From Mycolicibacterium senegalense (GTDB taxonomy: Bacteria > Actinomycetota > Actinomycetes > Mycobacteriales > Mycobacteriaceae), in contig NZ_CP081000.1 of assembly GCF_019645875.1 (NCBI RefSeq), positions 4,834,417 to 4,898,416 of the forward strand: a stretch of DNA of 64,000 nt. Direction: 5' to 3'. Positions within the stretch are counted from its first letter, which is position 1. Every line of letters begins with the position of its first letter. This document shows positions 1 through 8,482 of this stretch, piece by piece. The notes under the pieces are model-generated. The model was given only the letters and a program-made list of their open reading frames with translations. It was not told the DNA's origin and did no database searches. A program made the position numbers and the translations under genes.

Positions 1-2
1 AC

Positions 3-773
3 GAGGCCGGTGAGCAGGCGTACTTCTGGCACTCTCCGCTCACTCCGACGCAGCAACTGGCAGCGGTTCAAACCGTCTTCGACGCGTTGGTGGACGGGAT
101 TCAGGACAATGCCCTCAACCCAGAGGCCTGGACTCCGAAACTTCCTGGGACGGACTTCAAACCGATCGTGCAGAACGCGGTATCGGTGGCGGTCGCCCAG
201 GCATTGAGCGACGCCTTGGAGGCCATCCAGAAGAACGCCGCCGATCCCATGTTCGATGCGGTCGAGAAGGGACTGGCCCCGGTCACCCACGCCCTGGATG
301 GCATCAACGCTCAGGTTGAGTCGGCGATTGACGGGATGCTGAAGGTCAACGGAACCACGACCAATAAGTCGGGCACCCAGTCGATCACGTCAGTCCCGTC
401 GACTGGCGGCCAGCTCAAGACGCTGAGCATCGAGGCACCCGCCACGGAATCCGAAGGCACCGCCACGCCGATCAAGGACACACTCAAAGACGCCGAAGTG
501 GACAAGGACTCGTTGAAGGACAACGAGATTTCCAACAATGTCACCAAGCTGTCCGAGTCCGTCAAGACCAAGGCTGAGGCCAAAGCCAAGGCCCGGGCCC
601 GTCACGCTGTCGATGCGAATAATCCGCTGCAGAAGTCGGTCAAGGAGACCGTCGCGAAAGTGCAAGGCGCCGCCAAGGACGTCAAGGACGCGGTCGACAC
701 CACGAAGAAGAACACCCCGAAGACCAAGGCCAAGGCACAGAAGTCGGAGAAGAAGACAGGCGCAGCCGCGTAG
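3..773 (+). CDS. C-terminal part of a lysine-rich-tailed protein (cut by window edge)
   Basis: The frame is open from the first bases of the window, so the true start lies to the left and only the last 256 codons are visible. The first half is helical and hydrophobic-periodic, with a PTQQL stretch followed by repeated AVEK/ALDGI-type segments. The last ~90 residues are low-complexity and strongly basic (KAEAKAKARARH, then many KK and TKAK units ending KKTGAAA). This organisation, a folded N-part plus a disordered charged tail, resembles the secreted proteins encoded at 3.9-5.7 kb and 6.4-7.8 kb, so a surface or envelope role is possible. I do not recognise a named family. The gene ends at a strong shared hairpin. 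Confidence 0.6.
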   Translation, partial: EAGEQAYFWHSPLTPTQQLAAVQTVFDALVDGIQDNALNPEAWTPKLPGTDFKPIVQNAVSVAVAQALSDALEAIQKNAADPMFDAVEKGLAPVTHALDGINAQVESAIDGMLKVNGTTTNKSGTQSITSVPSTGGQLKTLSIEAPATESEGTATPIKDTLKDAEVDKDSLKDNEISNNVTKLSESVKTKAEAKAKARARHAVDANNPLQKSVKETVAKVQGAAKDVKDAVDTTKKNTPKTKAKAQKSEKKTGAAA

Positions 774-781
774 GCGCCGAC

Positions 782-829
782 CGCGTCAGCCGCAGGCGTT
801 GTTCACCGACGACGCCTGCGGCCGACGCG
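782..829. terminator. Bidirectional hairpin terminator
   Basis: Long inverted repeat between two convergent genes. The inner stem GCCGCAGGCGT (789-799) pairs perfectly with ACGCCTGCGGC (812-822) around a 12-nt loop. It is extended outward by CGCGTC/GACGCG with one mismatch. There is no U-tract, as is common in mycobacteria. Confidence 0.7.
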
Positions 830-838
830 TCTAGGACC

Positions 839-1090
839 TCAGATGAAACCGAATGCGGGGAAGCCGTAGAACTCTTCCTCGCCGGGGTATACGCCTGGCG
901 TCGAGTCGATCTGGACGTTGCCTTCGGACGCGCAATCGGTGGTCTGCCCGCCGGCAATCGAGCTCCCACCCGTGGTTTCGCACTGCGGCAGCAGCGAGGG
1001 ATCGGCAGAGGCGCTCGGCGCGCCGAGGATCGCGGCCACAGCCCCCACCGCTGCGGCACCGAGAACCAGGAACTTTGGCATCTGCGCCAT
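839..1090 (-). CDS. Small secreted protein, mycobacterial
   Basis: Predicted 83-residue exported protein. The N-terminus has a short basic start, a hydrophobic run (FLVLGAAAVGAVAAILGA) and a signal-peptidase-like SASAD site near residue 30. The mature part has two cysteines (CETTGG... and TDCAS...) and an acidic/aromatic C-terminus (YPGEEEFYGF). The start at 1090 is chosen because AAGGA lies about 9 nt upstream on the coding strand; an upstream ATG at 1108 would put that ribosome site inside the gene. It resembles small conserved mycobacterial secreted proteins (DUF7155-like) that carry CETTGGS-type motifs, but no function is known. Confidence 0.65.
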   Translation of the reverse strand: MAQMPKFLVLGAAAVGAVAAILGAPSASADPSLLPQCETTGGSSIAGGQTTDCASEGNVQIDSTPGVYPGEEEFYGFPAFGFI

Positions 1091-1214
1091 GGTGGTGCTT
1101 CCTTTCATCTGGGTCGACGTTGCGTCGACCTCACCCGCGAAATTGTCCGGCACGTTATCGTTACCGCAAACATAGACCACCGCACGTCGCCGCATCCGAT
1201 GATCGAGGAGTCCG

Positions 1215-1580
1215 ATGAACCGCGTAACCCATTCACTAGGTCGCGTCACCGCAATCGTGTTGGGAGCCGGCGCGGTCGCCCTCGGGGCGTCGGCCACCGC
1301 AGCGGCCGAGCCGCCCAACTGCACGACGGCCGATGTCACCGCGGTCATGGGCGACGTGTCAACGAATATGAGTGGTTACCTGTTCACTCATCCCGACGTC
1401 AACGCGTTCTTCACCGGCCTTCAGGGCCAAGGCAAGTCCGCGGCCGCCGAGCAGACGAAGACCTATCTCAACAACAATCCTCAGGTGCGCGCCGAGCTGG
1501 ATGCGATTCGCAGGCCCGCCATCGATCTGCGCAACCGCTGCGGCATCCCACTCGAAGCCGAGATCTCCGGCGTCATCTAG
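1215..1580 (+). CDS. Secreted heme-binding (hemophore, Rv0203-like) protein
   Basis: 121-residue protein with an N-terminal signal sequence (hydrophobic residues 12-30, cleavage near ATAAAEP). The mature part matches the layout of the mycobacterial hemophore Rv0203: a cysteine near the start (C36), a YLxxHP motif (Y55, H59), a helical middle and a second cysteine near the end (C109, DLRNRCGIP). In Rv0203 the equivalent Tyr and His help bind heme and the two cysteines pair. The third heme ligand of Rv0203, a downstream histidine, appears replaced by tyrosine in KTYLNNNP, so heme affinity may differ. It probably acts outside the membrane in heme capture. No MmpL3-type transporter is adjacent. 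Confidence 0.7.
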   Translation: MNRVTHSLGRVTAIVLGAGAVALGASATAAAEPPNCTTADVTAVMGDVSTNMSGYLFTHPDVNAFFTGLQGQGKSAAAEQTKTYLNNNPQVRAELDAIRRPAIDLRNRCGIPLEAEISGVI

Positions 1581-1621
1581 AGCCGCCTAATCGCTGACAG
1601 CTCCGGCGACGCATCGGTAGC

Positions 1622-2392
1622 GTGGCCAACATGCCACGCACAGTGCTCGTCACCGGCGCGACCGGCACGCTCGGCCACCATGTCGTTCCTGAGGCCACCG
1701 AGGCCGGTCACCATGTCCGGGCACTGAGCCGTCGGAACCGCGTGGGTTACACGGGCGTGCATTGGCACCAAGCAGACCTGCTCAAGCCTGAGTCTTTGAA
1801 CGCCCCGCTCGACGGCGTGGACGTCGTGATCCATTGCGCCACCCAGGCCACCGGAAGCAAGGACGTCCGGGCGGCCCGGAACCTGATCGAGGCTGCGCGA
1901 CGCAAGGGCGTCGGGCACGTCATCTACATCTCGATCGTCGGGATCGATGACATCCCGCTTCCTTATTACAAGACCAAGTTGCGGGTCGAGCAGTCGCTCG
2001 AGACGTCCGGCGTCGGGTACACGATCCTGCGTGCCACGCAGTTCCACGAGCTAATCGAAAAGTCGTTCTCGGTCCAACGGTTCTCACCGGTTTTGTGGAC
2101 GCTGCGCGGGGTCCGATTCCAGCCCATCGACACCCGTGACGTGGCGGCCCGGCTGGTCTCTTTGATCGATTCAGAGCCGGCCCAGCGGGTAGCCGACATC
2201 GGCGGGCCCAGCGTCCACACTCACCCAGAATTGGGACAGATGTATCTCTCAGCACACAACAGCGTCCGGCGCGTGGCCAGATTCACGATCCCCGGACGCA
2301 TCGTCACCGGTTACAGGTCGGGGGCCAATCTGACCCCGGAAAACGCGGTCGGCGGGGCATCGTTCCAGGACTACCTGGGCACCGGCGGATAG
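1622..2392 (+). CDS. NAD(P)-binding atypical SDR / NmrA-like protein
   Basis: 256 residues starting with a classic dinucleotide-binding glycine motif, TGATGTLGHH (residues ~11-20). It continues with an epimerase-like order of segments: DLLKPESL, DVVIHCAT, and a central VIYISIVGIDDIPLPYYKTK in which the Y..K pair stands where the SDR catalytic Tyr-Lys would be. This is typical of atypical SDRs of the NmrA/YwnB type, which act as redox sensors or act on unidentified substrates. Translation starts at GTG 1622; an internal ATG four codons later is also possible. Monocistronic on its strand. Confidence 0.75.
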   Translation: MANMPRTVLVTGATGTLGHHVVPEATEAGHHVRALSRRNRVGYTGVHWHQADLLKPESLNAPLDGVDVVIHCATQATGSKDVRAARNLIEAARRKGVGHVIYISIVGIDDIPLPYYKTKLRVEQSLETSGVGYTILRATQFHELIEKSFSVQRFSPVLWTLRGVRFQPIDTRDVAARLVSLIDSEPAQRVADIGGPSVHTHPELGQMYLSAHNSVRRVARFTIPGRIVTGYRSGANLTPENAVGGASFQDYLGTGG

Positions 2393-2475
2393 CTCGTCTT
2401 CTGCGCGCGGCGTCGATTGTCGCAACCATCCCGACACAGTTCGGCCATCGGCCTTGCATGTGACAGCGATCGTCG

Positions 2476-2481
2476 TAGGCT
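2476..2481 (+). promoter_or_regulatory. Probable -10 element (TAGGCT) for a leaderless mRNA
   Basis: TAGGCT fits the mycobacterial TANNNT -10 pattern and lies 8 nt before ATG 2490, with no Shine-Dalgarno sequence in between. This is the usual arrangement for leaderless transcripts. Confidence 0.4.
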
Positions 2482-2489
2482 CGACACCG

Positions 2490-3071
2490 ATGAGCACTTC
2501 AGCGCCGCAGGGCAGGTCGATGCGGGCTGCCGACACCGACCGCATTCAGGTGGCGCAGCTGCTCACTGATGCTGCCGCCGCGGGCCGGCTGCCGATGACC
2601 GAGTATGAGGACCGGCTAGCAAAGGCCTACGCGGCAGAGACCTATGACGATCTGGCACGGCTGAGCCGTGATCTTCCCGGCGCGGTGAACTGTTCGGCCG
2701 GCCACTGTCGCCCCGCCCCTTCGACGCTACTGCTGGCCATCATGAGCGGGTTCGAGCGCCGCGGCCGGTGGAACGTGCCGAAGAAGCTGACGACGTTCGC
2801 ACTTTTCGGCGGTGGGGTGGTCGACCTTCGCTACGCCGATTTCACCGCACCGGATGTCGACGTCCGCACCTATTCGATCTTCGGCGGGCAGACCATCCTG
2901 GTGCCGCCCGAGGTGAATGTGGATGTCGACGGTGTCGGCGTGATGGGGAACTTCGATCAGAGCGTCGAGGGCGACGGCACCGCCGGTGCTCCGCGAGTCC
3001 ACATCCGCGGTTTCTCGCTGTGGGGCAGCGTCAGCGTCAAACGTAGGAAGCGCCGCAACAAGACCGACTGA
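2490..3071 (+). CDS. DUF1707 domain protein
   Basis: 193 residues. Residues ~12-65 are a DUF1707 (SHOCT-like) module: MRAADTDRIQVA...LTDA.AAGRL...EYEDRL..A..A.TYDDL..L..DLP. A linker with two cysteines follows, then a beta-rich C-terminal region (VDLRYADF, SIFGGQTILVPPEVNVDVDG, IRGFSLWGSVSVKRR) like the repeat domain that commonly accompanies DUF1707. Function is unknown; related proteins are thought to be membrane- or envelope-associated and some respond to cell-wall stress. ATG 2490 is chosen over an upstream GTG-type frame because of the -10 element just before it. Confidence 0.75.
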   Translation: MSTSAPQGRSMRAADTDRIQVAQLLTDAAAAGRLPMTEYEDRLAKAYAAETYDDLARLSRDLPGAVNCSAGHCRPAPSTLLLAIMSGFERRGRWNVPKKLTTFALFGGGVVDLRYADFTAPDVDVRTYSIFGGQTILVPPEVNVDVDGVGVMGNFDQSVEGDGTAGAPRVHIRGFSLWGSVSVKRRKRRNKTD

Positions 3072-3078
3072 ACGAAAA

Positions 3079-3104
3079 ACGGGCGGGCCAGAAGGCCCGC
3101 CCGT
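3079..3104. terminator. Hairpin terminator between convergent genes
   Basis: ACGGGCGGGCC and GGCCCGCCCGT form a perfect 11-bp stem around AGAA. Read on the minus strand the stem is followed by GTTTTT, so it can act as an intrinsic terminator for the leftward gene as well as a hairpin terminator for the rightward one. Confidence 0.8.
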
Positions 3105-3119
3105 CCGTGTGTCTGCGGA

Positions 3120-3686
3120 TCAGTGATTGCAGCTCGTGGCGGCGACGCAAGTCAGCGCCTTGTTCGAGTTGGAAGGCTTGGCGCTCGATTCCTTGACGCT
3201 CGACACCTTGGCGGTGGGTCCGTCCCCGGCGATGGCCTTGGGCAGGGTGCCCGGCAGGTCCTTCTCGTCGGGGAGGAGCTTGTTGCCGAGGTACTGGTTC
3301 GAGTACTTCTGCGTCTGGTTGTAGTAGTACTTGCCGGCGTTGACGTTCAACTCGCCCTGAACCACGCCGTTGGTGCCCTTGCTGGGATCGGCGTAGTTCG
3401 CGGTGCCGAAGTTGGTGTGGTAGACCTCGCCGAGCGGGCTGTCATCGAGCGTCTTGTTGATGCCCGGCGTCTGGTTGAACACCTTGTCGCCCACAGCCTG
3501 TGCGGCCCGCACACCCGGCGCGGGGTTATCGAAGGCCGGGCGGCCCACCGCGTTACCCGACGCGCTGGTGTCAGCGGACGCCAGACCCGTCGGCAAGGCC
3601 ACCGCCAACGCGCCACCCGCGATGACACCCCCAACCAATGTCCGCGTCCGCACCGACCGCTCAGACATCTTCCGATGTTTTGCCAT
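3120..3686 (-). CDS. Secreted protein of unknown function
   Basis: 188 residues. It begins with a basic segment (MAKHRKMSERSVRTRT), a hydrophobic core (LVGGVIAGGALAVALPTG) and a cleavage-like LASAD site near residue 38. The mature part has motifs GRPAFDNPAPGVRAAQAVGDKVFNQ, HTNFGTANYADP and YYYNQTQKYSNQYLGNKLLP, and ends with a cysteine pair (LTCVAATSCNH) that may form a disulfide. ATG 3686 is preferred to an upstream in-frame start because AGAGG lies ~9 nt upstream. I recognise no enzymatic family. Confidence 0.65.
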   Translation of the reverse strand: MAKHRKMSERSVRTRTLVGGVIAGGALAVALPTGLASADTSASGNAVGRPAFDNPAPGVRAAQAVGDKVFNQTPGINKTLDDSPLGEVYHTNFGTANYADPSKGTNGVVQGELNVNAGKYYYNQTQKYSNQYLGNKLLPDEKDLPGTLPKAIAGDGPTAKVSSVKESSAKPSNSNKALTCVAATSCNH

Positions 3687-3882
3687 GCCTGTAACCTCTC
3701 GTGATTGGCGTTGCGCCACAGCTAGATTGGGCCTACCCGGCCGACATTGCCGCTGGCCCGCCAGCGAACCTAAGGCACCGTGAGCACCAGCGATAGGTAG
3801 TGGCGATGTTGTTCATTTGCCGTTCGGCACATGATCATGAGAACTCACAGCTGGCATACAGGTAGCCGCCAAGTACGTGAAA

Positions 3883-3921
3883 ACGCAACGGCCCCCTCCT
3901 ATTTGGAGGGGGCCGTTGCGT
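3883..3921. terminator. Strong intrinsic terminator
   Basis: A perfect 17-bp stem (3883-3899 with 3905-3921) around TATTT. On the minus strand the stem is followed by TTTTC, so it terminates the leftward gene ending at 3937. Confidence 0.85.
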
Positions 3922-3936
3922 CAGATCTGGTGGTTA

Positions 3937-5676
3937 CTAGTCGCTCTTGTGCTTGTCGGCCTTTTTGGTCTTGTTGTCCTTTTTGTCCTTGTGACCGTTG
4001 CCCGTGTCGCCGGAGCCACTACCGCTGGAGCTGGAGTTTCCGCCCGTCGAGCTACTCGAGCTGCCGCTGCTGGAACTGCCGCCGGTCGAGCTACTCGAGC
4101 TGCTGCTGGAACTGCCGCTGGAGGCGCTATCCGTGCCCGAGGCGTCGCTACTGGTCCCAGTCGTAGACGACCCGCCGGTTGAACCGCTGTGCCGGTTGGC
4201 ATTCCGATTGCTCGAGCCGCCGAACGCCTTCTTCAGATCCCGGGTGGCATTGTCGACGAACTTGTCGACGGGCGACTTCTTGACTTGAGTAGAGGACGGC
4301 TCGTGCGTGGACGTGCTCGACGTACCACCGGTCGCGCCGGCAGCTGGCGCCCCGGCGCCCGAGGCATCGTCGGCACCGGCAGTATCGGTGGAGCCGGCGG
4401 ATTCCGTCGTGCCGGTAGCCCCGTCCGATACCTCGGACTCCTCTTGAGTGGCAACCTCTTTCACAGTGTCGGCATTCGCGAGCTTCAGGCCCAGCTTCTC
4501 GGCCGCGAGTTCAGCAATCCCGTCAGTCTTCTCCGCTTCGGGGGTCTGCTCCACGGCGGCCTCGACAGGCTCGGCCTCGTCGGCCTTGACGTTGAGGTTG
4601 ATCAGGTTCTTCAGGCTCGGCAATGCACTGGACGCCGATGCGAGCGCCTCCACGCTGCGCTTTGTCGACGCGGCATCGGCGCCTTCCTCACCTTCGCCGG
4701 TGTCTTCAGGATCGGTCTCGAAGTCCGGCGCCTGCGCACCGAGCACGCGGTCGACCACATAGTTGATGACCCCGTCGATCCCCTGGTTGTACGACTTGCC
4801 GTCCTCCACCACCGGACCGCCGAAGAAGAAGATGCTCGTGGCAGCGGCCAGGTCTGGACCCGCCAGCGGGACCCCGCTTGCAGCCAAGATGGCCACTGTC
4901 CCGGTATAGGCAAGCCAGTTGTGCGACAAGTCTTCCGCGGCGGCCAGCACTTGGGCGCCGAGACCACTTGGGCCTCCGGTGAGCTCGGAGGCGACAACCC
5001 GGAAAGTCTCCTCGATGCCGCCTTCGTAGAAGTAGCTGGTGACGTTGTTGTACACAAATGCGGCGGCATCAGAGATCAGCGGCACATTCGCACCCATGAC
5101 GTCTTCGAGCGCCAGGTCACCCAGGTAGTACGCCAGGCCGACCAGTCCGTCGCGGTAGATTTCGCCCGAGATACCGTCGCCCGACGCGTACGTAGGTGGA
5201 TTCTCCTCGTCCCCGCTGACCTGGGTGAGGTTGCCATTTGCGTCCTTGACGTAGATGGCGGTGTCGCCGACCAGGGGATTGCCGTCTTCGTCCAGGTATG
5301 CGTAGAGCCGGTTACCCTTGGCGTCCAGCGCGGGCGAGTAAACCGGGTTTTCCGCGGTGCCGCCTGTCTGCACGTTGAGTTCGAACAGGCCGTAATTGTC
5401 GCCGCCGTAGTACGGGTCGTAGCTGCCGCCGACGTGGCCGCCGTAACCGTCTGTCCGGAAGAAGATATCGGACATGAACTGCGGGTCGAGGTCCGCGAGC
5501 CCGAGCAGTTTCAACTCATTGATGGTGACGGCCCGCTTCTGCGGTGCGGCAGCCGTGGCCTCGCCGGCGACGATCGCGGTCACGTCGCGAGGGACGAACA
5601 ACGCAGGGGTCCCGGCGACGAGCGCGCCGGCGCTGAGAAGGGCGACGCCGGTGGTGACGAGCGGACGAACTGCCAT
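3937..5676 (-). CDS. Large secreted protein with Ser/Gly-rich tail (paralog of the gene at 6434-7795)
   Basis: 579 residues. The signal-like N-terminus MAVRPLVTTGVALLSAGAL is nearly identical to that of the neighbouring paralog. A folded region of ~350 residues contains FFRTDGYGGHV, ALDAKGNRLYAYLDEDG, EIYRDGLVGLAYYLGD and repeated YVVDRVLG/YNNVTSYFYEGG segments, many matching the paralog. The last ~200 residues are disordered: an acidic stretch, then a very long serine/glycine run ending in a basic HKDKKDNKTKK tail. The start is ATG 5676 with AAGGGG 10 nt upstream; the in-frame extension to 6009 has no signal peptide and no coding character. It is probably exported to the mycobacterial envelope. 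No catalytic motif was seen. Confidence 0.7.
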   Translation of the reverse strand: MAVRPLVTTGVALLSAGALVAGTPALFVPRDVTAIVAGEATAAAPQKRAVTINELKLLGLADLDPQFMSDIFFRTDGYGGHVGGSYDPYYGGDNYGLFELNVQTGGTAENPVYSPALDAKGNRLYAYLDEDGNPLVGDTAIYVKDANGNLTQVSGDEENPPTYASGDGISGEIYRDGLVGLAYYLGDLALEDVMGANVPLISDAAAFVYNNVTSYFYEGGIEETFRVVASELTGGPSGLGAQVLAAAEDLSHNWLAYTGTVAILAASGVPLAGPDLAAATSIFFFGGPVVEDGKSYNQGIDGVINYVVDRVLGAQAPDFETDPEDTGEGEEGADAASTKRSVEALASASSALPSLKNLINLNVKADEAEPVEAAVEQTPEAEKTDGIAELAAEKLGLKLANADTVKEVATQEESEVSDGATGTTESAGSTDTAGADDASGAGAPAAGATGGTSSTSTHEPSSTQVKKSPVDKFVDNATRDLKKAFGGSSNRNANRHSGSTGGSSTTGTSSDASGTDSASSGSSSSSSSSSTGGSSSSGSSSSSTGGNSSSSGSGSGDTGNGHKDKKDNKTKKADKHKSD

Positions 5677-5815
5677 CTGGGTGGAACCCCTTAATCTCGA
5701 GCGTGAGCGGGGTTCCTGAGAACCCGTGCAGATACCTGCGCAAAACCTGAAAAGTCCTTGAGAAGGGTAATTCCCGGCACCCTTACCCGCAACCTCTTTC
5801 CCTGCGGGATGCGGG
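5677..5815 (-). promoter_or_regulatory. Leader duplicated upstream of both paralogs
   Basis: This block aligns with 7796-7922 before the paralog. Both contain AAGGGG, then a small stem-loop (5708-5726, CGGGGTT...AACCCG; 7821-7837, CGGGT...ACCCG), then a CCCGCAAC...GCGGGAT pair (5786-5810; 7896-7920). Conservation outside the coding frame suggests a shared promoter or 5' UTR control element. Confidence 0.5.
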
Positions 5816-6433
5816 CCCGTGACGCTCCGCTGCGGGCTCTTTCCGCGCGGCGACTGCGACAGATTTTTTCGATGCAGAACGAGGCATTTCCGCCCCGAAC
5901 CGGGCCAGCTAATTGCGAATACCGTTGCCACCGAGCCCGCTGAGCGCAAAGTCGCGGGTGGGAGACCGAGGAACTCGTTGCATGGCCGACCGCCGCGCCG
6001 CCCCGGCACACTCGGAACTGCATCGGGTGGCTCGTCACATGCTCCAGTGCCGCCGCCTCATATTGCTAGGTCAGCCCGCATAGAGCCGGTGGCAGACTCC
6101 AGTCCTGCGCGGCCGCTCGACGTGGTGCCGATCCGGGCTCGCGAACGCCGCGCGCCCCGCCCGTCCGACAGCGGCATGCCCGCCGCCGGAGGCAAACGAA
6201 CCACGGGGCCAGAAACCAATGCCCCCACCTTTGATTCAAATCGACCCATCCGGAAAAGGGTGACACCCGGACATTCGGGCATTCCGCCTTACGGTGGGGT
6301 CAATAAGCCCAGGTCACGGGCTCGGCAGCGAATTTTCCGAGCGTTTCTCGAAGCTGAGAAATACCTGAGACCGTGGCAACGGGTAGACGCCGGCGGGTTT
6401 CCCGCCTGTCCCATAAACGAAAACGCGGGACTA
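5816..6433. other. Intergenic stretch with no supported gene
   Basis: About 620 bases between two leftward genes. It holds short open frames on both strands without ribosome sites or recognisable protein motifs, and a short GGCGGG/CCCGCC hairpin at 6392-6406. I found no tRNA fold or known RNA. Confidence 0.4.
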
Positions 6434-7795
6434 CTACTTGTTGCTGTCTCCGGAGTCCTTCTCACCGCCGGTGGCCTTGTCCACCGCATCCTTCAACTTG
6501 GTGAGGAACTTCTTGCCGTTGTGGTCGTCTCTCGACTTGCCGTTGTCAGAGGATATGGCCGGCGCGACCTTGTTACCGGTCTTGGTGTCCGTGCCGCCGG
6601 CTTCCTCGTTGGCCGCAACATTTTTCGCCTTGAACTTGAGATCCAGATTCAGCTTCGGCGGATCCAGCTTGGGCAGTTCGAACTTCGGTGTCGTGATCTT
6701 CAGCGGCTCGGGCTTCGACTCCTCCGCCACGAGAGCGGTCTCGGTGCCGCCGTCCACGTTCTCACTCACCTGGACCTCGTCCTCTTTCTGGAGGAGCTTC
6801 GGGGCCGGCGGCTTCTTCCACGGAGACTCGACGTCGAGCTTTGTCGTCGGCAAGCTCAGCAGCTTGCTGAAGTTCGGCACGCCGGTGGAGGTCACACCGG
6901 ACTTGGCGTCAACCTCATCTTGTTCTGCAACCTGGAGAGCTTGGATTCCGGATTCCGTGGCAGTCGGCGAGATGATCGCGTTCACGACGTAGGTGACCGC
7001 ACCCGTGATGCCGTCTTCGAAGAAGGCGTCGTTCAGGCCTTTGACCCAGGAGCCCACCGGCCCGTCCGGAAGGTTGTCGTCGATCAGATTCTGGGTGAGC
7101 AGGGTGATGCCGCCCGCGAAGAAGTCGTTGACCCGGCGCTCCAGGGTGAGGCGCGGAACAACGGCGTCGACCGCCTGGGCGACGGTTACCGCTGCGATCC
7201 GCGCGAACTCGGTGAAGCCTTCCTCAAAGAAGATGTTGTCAATCGGCCCCAGGGGCAGCAGCTGGTCACTGGCGTAGTAGGCCAAACCGGTGAACCCGTC
7301 CTGGCAGATCGCGCCGGTGGCGCTGCAGTTGCCGGGGTCGCTTTCCGAAACGGGTTCGCCGTCCGCATCGACGAAAGGCTGGTGGCTGCCGTCTGCACCG
7401 ATGTTGGCGACCGTCGCCCGTACTGGATCTCCGGTCTCGTCCAAGACGTAGAGCGCCGCGCCGTCCGCGCTGTAAAGCTCTGCCGTAGAAGGAGTGTCGT
7501 CGGTGACAGGAACGTAGTTGCCGGCGGCATCCTGGTAGTTCGCGGTGGCAGGGACCTGCCCCACGGCATACAGCCCGCCGTAACCGTTGAAGAACGCATC
7601 GATAGCGCCGGTGACCGTGAACGCCAGCAGGTTGATCTGCTCTTGGGTCAGCGTCTTGTGCGCTTCGACCGTGGACGCGGTCGGCGAGGCAACGGTGACT
7701 TCACTATGCGGGACGAACAGTGCCGGGGCCCCGGCGACAAGTGCGCCGGCGCTGACAAGTGCGACACCAGTGGTGACGAGCGGACGAACTGCCAT
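6434..7795 (-). CDS. Large secreted protein with charged tail (paralog of the gene at 3937-5676)
   Basis: 453 residues sharing the N-terminal MAVRPLVTTGVAL signal, GAPALFVP, and several internal segments (DGFTGLAYY, NIFFEEGFTEFARI, AVTYVVNAIISP) with the gene at 3937-5676. It also has an alternating NYQDAAGNYVPV / YSADGAALYVLDETGDPV / FVDADGEPVSES pattern of D/G-turn beta hairpins. After residue ~290 it becomes charged and low in complexity (LPKLDPPKLNLDLKFK, ending DKATGGEKDSGDSNK). It starts at ATG 7795 with AAAGGGG upstream, exactly as in its paralog. It is likely surface or periplasmic; function unknown. The two genes appear to be a tandem duplication that included the 5' leader. Confidence 0.7.
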   Translation of the reverse strand: MAVRPLVTTGVALVSAGALVAGAPALFVPHSEVTVASPTASTVEAHKTLTQEQINLLAFTVTGAIDAFFNGYGGLYAVGQVPATANYQDAAGNYVPVTDDTPSTAELYSADGAALYVLDETGDPVRATVANIGADGSHQPFVDADGEPVSESDPGNCSATGAICQDGFTGLAYYASDQLLPLGPIDNIFFEEGFTEFARIAAVTVAQAVDAVVPRLTLERRVNDFFAGGITLLTQNLIDDNLPDGPVGSWVKGLNDAFFEDGITGAVTYVVNAIISPTATESGIQALQVAEQDEVDAKSGVTSTGVPNFSKLLSLPTTKLDVESPWKKPPAPKLLQKEDEVQVSENVDGGTETALVAEESKPEPLKITTPKFELPKLDPPKLNLDLKFKAKNVAANEEAGGTDTKTGNKVAPAISSDNGKSRDDHNGKKFLTKLKDAVDKATGGEKDSGDSNK

Positions 7796-7922
7796 ACGCG
7801 AAGCCCCTTTTGAGCATGAGCGGGTTGTGAAGACCCGTGCTGGTACCTGTCTGCAACTTAGAAACTCCTGAGAATGCTAAGTGCGGCTATCACCTCCCGC
7901 AACTTTTAGAAACGCGGGATCG

Positions 7923-8482
7923 CAGCCCTTTGCTTACGCAATGAATACACTTGAATCAGGCGCCGCGACGACATTTCTCAATCCAAATTGAGCGGTCCCG
8001 CTACGGCCGTTTTCAGCTATTCCCAGCACGTCGCTGGCTTCCAGTTTCGGTCCGCCGAACACGCGGACCACCGCCCCGAGTGCACCGCGACAACGGTTGC
8101 TGCAGCACACTCGAGCCAGCCCCCACCGAAGCACTCGCCGACCGCAGGCCAACCGCAGAAAACACACAAATAATGCAAGTTCATGCTGGAGTGTCGAGTG
8201 CTTCGAGGCCATGCCTCGGACCGATAGAGCTCAGGATTTCGCGAGCGCCCCCGGTACGTCTCAGTCCTTGCGGCGGGCGAAGGTCACGGCTGCACCGCGC
8301 CGCGCGTTTGAACCAACCATTGTTTGCAACAGGGCGGCGCACGACAAAAACTTGCAACCGCAAAATGAAGTGGAATTCACATCACCGTGTCAGGCCATCG
8401 TGCGTTAACGAACGGTAAACAAATCATTTCCGAATTGGGACGGCGCACAAACGCACCAGCAAACGTTGAATCGGAGCCGACG
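7923..8482. other. Intergenic stretch with no supported gene
   Basis: About 560 bases between two leftward genes. Base composition drops in places (for example around 8340-8450, AAAATGAAG and GGTAAACAAATCATT), unlike coding DNA here. No convincing open frame, hairpin or RNA was recognised. Confidence 0.4.

Noticed and set aside
5677..6009. N-terminal extension of the secreted protein to 6009
   Set aside because: The paralog starts at the equivalent MAVRPLVTT methionine, a ribosome site precedes it, and the extension contains the conserved non-coding leader.
6058..6282. Possible tRNA or small gene in the intergenic stretch
   Set aside because: No cloverleaf, T-arm consensus or CCA-type end could be drawn, and the short frames lack ribosome sites.
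5819..7813. 664-codon open frame on the plus strand opposite the secreted-protein paralogs
   Set aside because: It is the antisense shadow of high-G+C codons; the minus strand has signal peptide, ribosome site and a recognisable paralog.
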